Source: an uncultured Nocardioidaceae bacterium
GTDB lineage: Bacteria; Actinomycetota; Actinomycetes; Propionibacteriales; Nocardioidaceae
Length of the DNA stretch: 64,000 bases
NCBI GenBank assembly: GCA_902805845.1
Contig: CADCUI010000001.1
Coordinates: forward strand, 62,001 to 126,000
Direction: 5' to 3'
The notes under the pieces were generated by a model that worked only from the letters and a program-made list of their open reading frames with translations, was not told where the DNA came from and made no database searches. Made by a program: the position numbers and the translations under genes. Below, one piece after another: positions 60,072-64,000 of this stretch (position 1 is the first letter of the stretch; every line of letters begins with the position of its first letter).

Positions 60072-63000
60072 ATGCGCAGGTTTCTCGAGGCCAGCGGCGA
60101 CATCGGGCAGGACCTGCTCGCCCTCGACTGGGACGCGACGCCGCTCGGTCCACCCGAGACGTGGTCACGCAGCCTCCAGAACGCCGTGCGCATCGTCCTC
60201 ACGTCCAAGTTCTCGATGTGGATGGCTTGGGGGCACGAGCTGACGTTCTTCTGCAACGAGGCCTACCGCCGCGACACTCTGGGCAGCAAGTACCCGTGGG
60301 CGCTCGGCAAACCGGCGTCGACCGTGTGGTCGGAGATCTGGGACGACATCAGCCCGCGCATCAACCGTGTGATGAGCACCGGCGACGCGACGTGGGACGA
60401 GTCCCTCCAGCTGTTCCTCGAGCGGAGCGGGTACGTCGAGGAGACCTACCACACGTTCTCCTACAGCCCGCTGGCCGACGACGCCGGCCGGATCAACGGC
60501 ATGCTGTGCGTGGTCAAGGAGGACACCGAGCAGGTCGTGTCGGCCCGCCGACTGGCGACGCTGCGGGACCTCGGCACCCGGTCCACCAACCTGACCGAGG
60601 CCGAGACGATCGCCGGCGCCTGCCGCCACCTCGCCGGCAACCCCTGGTCGGTCCCGTTCGCGCTCGTGTACCTCTTCGACGGGGGCGGGCAGACGGCAAC
60701 CCTCGCCGGGGCAGCCGGGATCGGACCGGACCACGCTGCGGCGGACGCCGCGGTCAGGCTGGGCGACCCGGAGGCCCGCTGGCCGGTGGGCGCCCTCGCA
60801 GCCGGCCGCACCGCCACGGTCGACCTGACACCCGAGCACTTCCCGGACCTCCCCTCCGGGGCATGGCCCGAACCGCCCGAGCGGGCGCTCGCCGTCCCCC
60901 TCATGCAGCCGCGGCAGGGCGCGCCGTACGGCTTCCTGGTCGCGGCCCTGAACCGCTACCGGCCCCTCGACGACTCCTACCGCACGTTCGCGGACCTGAT
61001 GGCGGGGCAGCTCGCGGCGGCCATCACCGACGCCCGCGCCTACGAGTTCGAGAGGCAGCGCGCCGAGAGCCTCGCCGAGATCGACCGCGCGAAGACCGAC
61101 TTCTTCACCAACGTCAGCCACGAGTTCCGCACTCCGCTGACCCTCCTCCTCGGTCCGGCCGAGGACGCCCTGGTCGACGACCTCGAGCCGCTCCCGCCGG
61201 ATCAGCGCGCACGGGTGGAGGTCATCCAGCGCAACGGGCGGCGCCTGCTGAAGCTGGTCAACAGCCTCCTGGACTTCTCCCGCCTCGAGTCGGGACGCAT
61301 CACGGCACGGTTCGAGCCCGTCGACCTCGCGCACTACACCGCCGAGCTCGTCGCCATGTTCGAGGCGTCAGCCGCCCGGGCGGGGCTGACCCTGACCGTC
61401 GAGTGCCCCCCGTTGAGCTCGTCGGTGCACGTCGACCAGGACCACTGGGCCAAGATCGTGCTCAACCTCGTGTCCAACGCCCTCAAGTTCACCTTCGAGG
61501 GCGGCATCACCGTGGCGCTGGCGGAGGTCGACGGGGTGGTTCGGCTGACCGTGAGCGACACCGGCACCGGGATACCCGAGACCGAGCTGCCGCTGCTGTT
61601 CGAGCGGTTCCATCGCGTGCACGGCGCCCGGGCCAGGACCTACGAGGGGTCGGGCATCGGGTTGGCGCTGGTCTCCGAGCTCGCCGCGCTGCACGGCGGG
61701 ACCGTGACGGCCGAGAGCACCGTCGGACTGGGGACCTCCTTCGTCGTCCAGGTGCCGTTCGGCACCGCTCACCTGCCCGCCGAGCAGGTCGCGGCCGAGG
61801 GCCATGCCGTTGACCCCGCGCAGCGGGCGTCGACCTTCGTGAACGAGGCGATGCGGTGGCTCGAGGACGCCGGTCAGACCTCGACGCCGCTCCCGGTGCC
61901 GGCGCTTGAAGCCGGTGACACCACGGTCCGGGCGCGGGTGCTGGTCGTCGACGACAACGCCGACATGCGTGACTACGTCCGAGGGCTGCTCGCCCTCGAG
62001 TACGACGTCCTCACCGCCGTCGACGGGGTGGACGCGCTCGAGAAGGCCGCGGCCTGGTTGCCGGACCTGCTGCTGACCGACGTGATGATGCCCCGGCTCG
62101 ATGGCTTCGGGCTGCTGCAGAAGCTGCAGGCCGATCCCGCCACCGTCGGCATCCCGGTGATCATGCTCTCCGCGAGGGCCGGCGAGGAGGGCACCATCGA
62201 GGGCCTCGAGGCGGGCGCCGACGACTACCTCGTCAAGCCCTTCTCCGCCCGCGAGCTGCTGGCGCGGGTGAAGGTCAACCTCGAGCTCGACCGGGTACGC
62301 CGGGTGCGCACGGAGCTCGAGCGCAGCCAGGAGCTCCTCGACCAGGCCGAGCGGCTGGCGCGTGTCGGCAGCTGGGAGATCGACCTCGACACTGGCGCCT
62401 TGAGCGGCTCTGACGAGCTGGTGCGGCTGCTGGACCGCAGCCGCGAGGAGTTCGTGGGGCGTCACTACCGGGACGCCATCGAGGAGCTGGTGCATCCCGA
62501 CGACCGCGAGGCGGTCGTCGCCGCAATCCAGGAGGCGTTCGCCGGCAGCGGCATCTCCGAGGACGCCCGGGTGGTGCTGCCGTCCGGCGCGGAGCGGCTG
62601 GTGCAGGTCCGGGGCGTGGCCGTCCGCGACGGAGGTCGACCGGTCCTGCTGCGCGGGTCCCTGCAGGACATCACCGAGCAGCACCAGGCCGAGGAGACAC
62701 TGGCGACGGCCCGGGCCCTGGAGGAGAGCGCGGCCCGCGAGCACGACATCGCCGACGAGCTGCAGCGCAGCCTCATGCCGGAGCGGGCCTTCGCACTCGA
62801 GCATCTCGACGTCGCGACGTTCTACCAGGCCGGAGTCGAGGGCACGCAGGTCGGTGGTGACTGGTACGACATCATCGAGCTCGGTGCCGGCCGCACCGCG
62901 CTGGTGGTGGGCGACGTGATGGGGCGCGGTGTCAGTGCCGCCGCGGTGATGGGCCAGCTGCGCTCGGCGGTCCGTGCCTTCGCCAAGCTGGATCTGCCGC

Positions 63001-63863
63001 CCGGCGAGGTGCTCGAGCACCTCGAGGACATCGTCCAGGACCTGGGCGTCGACCAGATCGTGACCTGTGTCTACGCCGTCTTCGACTCCACCGACCAGGT
63101 GCTGCACTACGCCAACGCCGGTCACCTGCCGCCGCTGCTGACCGCCGAGGGCGGCGAGGTCCTCAGGCTCGAGGGCGGCGCCGGCCCACCGTTGGGCGCC
63201 GGCTACTTCAGCACCTCGTCCGAGGTGGTGCAGCTGCGTCCGTCGTCCACCGTCACCTTCTACACCGATGGTCTGGTGGAGCGGAGGGACCGCGACATCG
63301 ACACCGGGATCGACGCCCTCTGCGACCAGCTCGCCGTGCAGCAGCGGCTGCCGCTCGACGAGGTTCCCACGACCCTCGTGGACGCGCTGCTCCCCGATGG
63401 TCCGGACGACGACATCGCGATCCTGGTCGCCCGGGTCAACGCGGAGCCCTTCGAGGCCGCGGTCTCCCACCGGGTCGGGACGCAGGAGCCGGCGGTGTCG
63501 AACGCCCGGCGCCTGGTGGAAGATCAGCTGCGCAGCTGGGACGTGCCGGACGACGTCGCCGACGACATGGTGCTCATGACCAGCGAGCTGGTGACCAACG
63601 CCTTCCTCCACGGGCGGGCACCCATCGACCTGCGGCTGCGCCGTACGGGCAGCGAGCTGATGGTGGAGGTGCAGGACCGGACGTCGCTCCGACCCCGTCG
63701 GCGCCGGGCGGACGAGGAGGACGAGCACGGCCGCGGGCTCGAGATCGTCTCGTCGCTCGCGGACCGCTGGGGCAGCCGGGCCACCGGGACCGGCAAGTCG
63801 GTGTGGTGCAGCAAGTCGCTCGCCGCAGTCACCTCAGGTCTCGCGGAGCGACTCGGGCCCTGA
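60072..63863 (+). CDS. Multidomain hybrid sensor kinase with PP2C (RsbU-type) and RsbW-type ATPase domains
   Basis: A 1263-residue cytosolic protein. Domains in order: PAS-like (1-155); GAF-like (160-325); HisKA (340-410, phospho-His 350 in SHEFRTPL); HATPase (455-565, NLVSNALKFT, DTGTGIP); response-regulator receiver (620-740, Asp 670, Lys 722); PAS (760-870); SpoIIE/PP2C phosphatase (890-1122, QVGGDWYD, GDVMGRG); and a C-terminal anti-sigma-type ATPase (1140-1245, SELVTNAFLHG, GRGLEIV). It thus joins two-component and partner-switching modules. No membrane helix is seen. ATG 60072 is taken as the start because upstream sequence in frame is Arg-rich; the ribosome site is weak. Confidence 0.88.
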   Translation: MRRFLEASGDIGQDLLALDWDATPLGPPETWSRSLQNAVRIVLTSKFSMWMAWGHELTFFCNEAYRRDTLGSKYPWALGKPASTVWSEIWDDISPRINRVMSTGDATWDESLQLFLERSGYVEETYHTFSYSPLADDAGRINGMLCVVKEDTEQVVSARRLATLRDLGTRSTNLTEAETIAGACRHLAGNPWSVPFALVYLFDGGGQTATLAGAAGIGPDHAAADAAVRLGDPEARWPVGALAAGRTATVDLTPEHFPDLPSGAWPEPPERALAVPLMQPRQGAPYGFLVAALNRYRPLDDSYRTFADLMAGQLAAAITDARAYEFERQRAESLAEIDRAKTDFFTNVSHEFRTPLTLLLGPAEDALVDDLEPLPPDQRARVEVIQRNGRRLLKLVNSLLDFSRLESGRITARFEPVDLAHYTAELVAMFEASAARAGLTLTVECPPLSSSVHVDQDHWAKIVLNLVSNALKFTFEGGITVALAEVDGVVRLTVSDTGTGIPETELPLLFERFHRVHGARARTYEGSGIGLALVSELAALHGGTVTAESTVGLGTSFVVQVPFGTAHLPAEQVAAEGHAVDPAQRASTFVNEAMRWLEDAGQTSTPLPVPALEAGDTTVRARVLVVDDNADMRDYVRGLLALEYDVLTAVDGVDALEKAAAWLPDLLLTDVMMPRLDGFGLLQKLQADPATVGIPVIMLSARAGEEGTIEGLEAGADDYLVKPFSARELLARVKVNLELDRVRRVRTELERSQELLDQAERLARVGSWEIDLDTGALSGSDELVRLLDRSREEFVGRHYRDAIEELVHPDDREAVVAAIQEAFAGSGISEDARVVLPSGAERLVQVRGVAVRDGGRPVLLRGSLQDITEQHQAEETLATARALEESAAREHDIADELQRSLMPERAFALEHLDVATFYQAGVEGTQVGGDWYDIIELGAGRTALVVGDVMGRGVSAAAVMGQLRSAVRAFAKLDLPPGEVLEHLEDIVQDLGVDQIVTCVYAVFDSTDQVLHYANAGHLPPLLTAEGGEVLRLEGGAGPPLGAGYFSTSSEVVQLRPSSTVTFYTDGLVERRDRDIDTGIDALCDQLAVQQRLPLDEVPTTLVDALLPDGPDDDIAILVARVNAEPFEAAVSHRVGTQEPAVSNARRLVEDQLRSWDVPDDVADDMVLMTSELVTNAFLHGRAPIDLRLRRTGSELMVEVQDRTSLRPRRRRADEEDEHGRGLEIVSSLADRWGSRATGTGKSVWCSKSLAAVTSGLAERLGP

Positions 63864-64000
63864 GCCGGGCTGGGCCATCCCGCGGGACGCCAGCCACTCC
63901 TTCGCCAGCCGCTTGGGCGCCCGCGCCAGCCAGGCGTCCTGGACCACCTCGGCGACCTCGTCGCGGGTGAGCTCAGCGATGCGTGACGCGCGCAACAGCA
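63834..64000 (-). CDS. C-terminal fragment of a probable MmcQ/YjbR family protein
   Basis: The frame is open from the right edge to a TGA at 63834-63836. It reads LLRASRIAELTRDEVAEVVQDAWLARAPKRLAKEWLASRGMAQ. The segment EVAEVVQDAWLARAPKRL resembles the C-terminal helix of MmcQ/YjbR-type DNA-binding proteins. It overlaps the last 30 bases of the sensor kinase gene on the other strand. The rest lies outside the window. Confidence 0.55.
   Translation of the reverse strand, partial: LLRASRIAELTRDEVAEVVQDAWLARAPKRLAKEWLASRGMAQPGSGPESLRET

Overview
The window is high-GC actinobacterial chromosome spanning the replication origin. GTG starts are frequent and coding is tight, with many 4-bp ATGA/GTGA overlaps. 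Gene order matches the origin region of mycobacteria and other Actinomycetota: pcnA, DUF6049, murJ, sigM, trxB, trxA ... parB, parA, rsmG, jag, yidC, yidD, rnpA, rpmH, dnaA, dnaN, gnd, recF, dciA, gyrB, gyrA, DUF3566, tRNA-Ile, tRNA-Ala ... ppiA, crgA, DUF881, then the pknB/pknA/pbpA/rodA/pstP/fhaB/fhaA cluster and tRNA-Leu. Protein flavour and layout suggest Nocardioidaceae (Nocardioides-like). This is an inference, because no rRNA is present.

Layout. 0-5.5 kb: the start of a class A penicillin-binding protein, a PadR regulator just upstream of inositol-1-phosphate synthase, then two membrane proteins and an MFS transporter. 5.6-16 kb: CCA-adding enzyme opposite a murJ-sigM-thioredoxin run (secreted DUF6049 protein, lipid II flippase, membrane pseudokinase, sigma M, probable anti-sigma factor, TrxB, TrxA). 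16-22 kb: GNAT protein, PLP aminotransferase, D-Ala-D-Ala ligase homologue, acyltransferase, and a coupled DUF445/Abi-alpha pair. 22.4-28.2 kb: the leftward partition and membrane-insertion block with two parS sites. 28.2-40.5 kb: the origin (DnaA boxes on both sides of dnaA) and the rightward replication and gyrase block.

40.6-44.2 kb: tRNA-Ile, a tiny DLW-39-type gene and tRNA-Ala, followed by a decayed 3.3-kb integrated element. An 18-bp copy of the tRNA-Ala 3' end bounds this element. It carries a frameshifted integrase, a small Cys-containing ORF, a secreted duplicated-domain protein and a truncated ImmA/IrrE-type peptidase. 44.3-49.8 kb: SURF1, DUF3817, cyclophilin, rhomboid protease, CrgA and DUF881, with two clusters of the same 22-bp repeat. 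49.9-58.9 kb: the Ser/Thr kinase, phosphatase and elongation-complex operon, transcribed leftward. 59-64 kb: tRNA-Leu, a TIGR02206-type membrane protein, a 1263-residue hybrid sensor kinase with RsbU-type phosphatase and RsbW-type ATPase domains, and the tail of a probable MmcQ/YjbR protein.

How the parts fit: origin firing (DnaA/oriC), the clamp, RecF, DciA and gyrase sit beside segregation (ParA/ParB/parS). The flanks encode wall growth and its phospho-control: MurJ, the pseudokinase, PknA/PknB, PstP, FhaA/FhaB, PbpA, RodA and CrgA. Most of the window is conserved core. The least ordinary parts are the tRNA-Ala island, the 22-bp repeats, the multidomain sensor, the split-off pseudokinase with its duplicated threonine motif, and the PASTA and Lys/Asp tails of PknA. 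I did not find an obviously complete, wholly new system.
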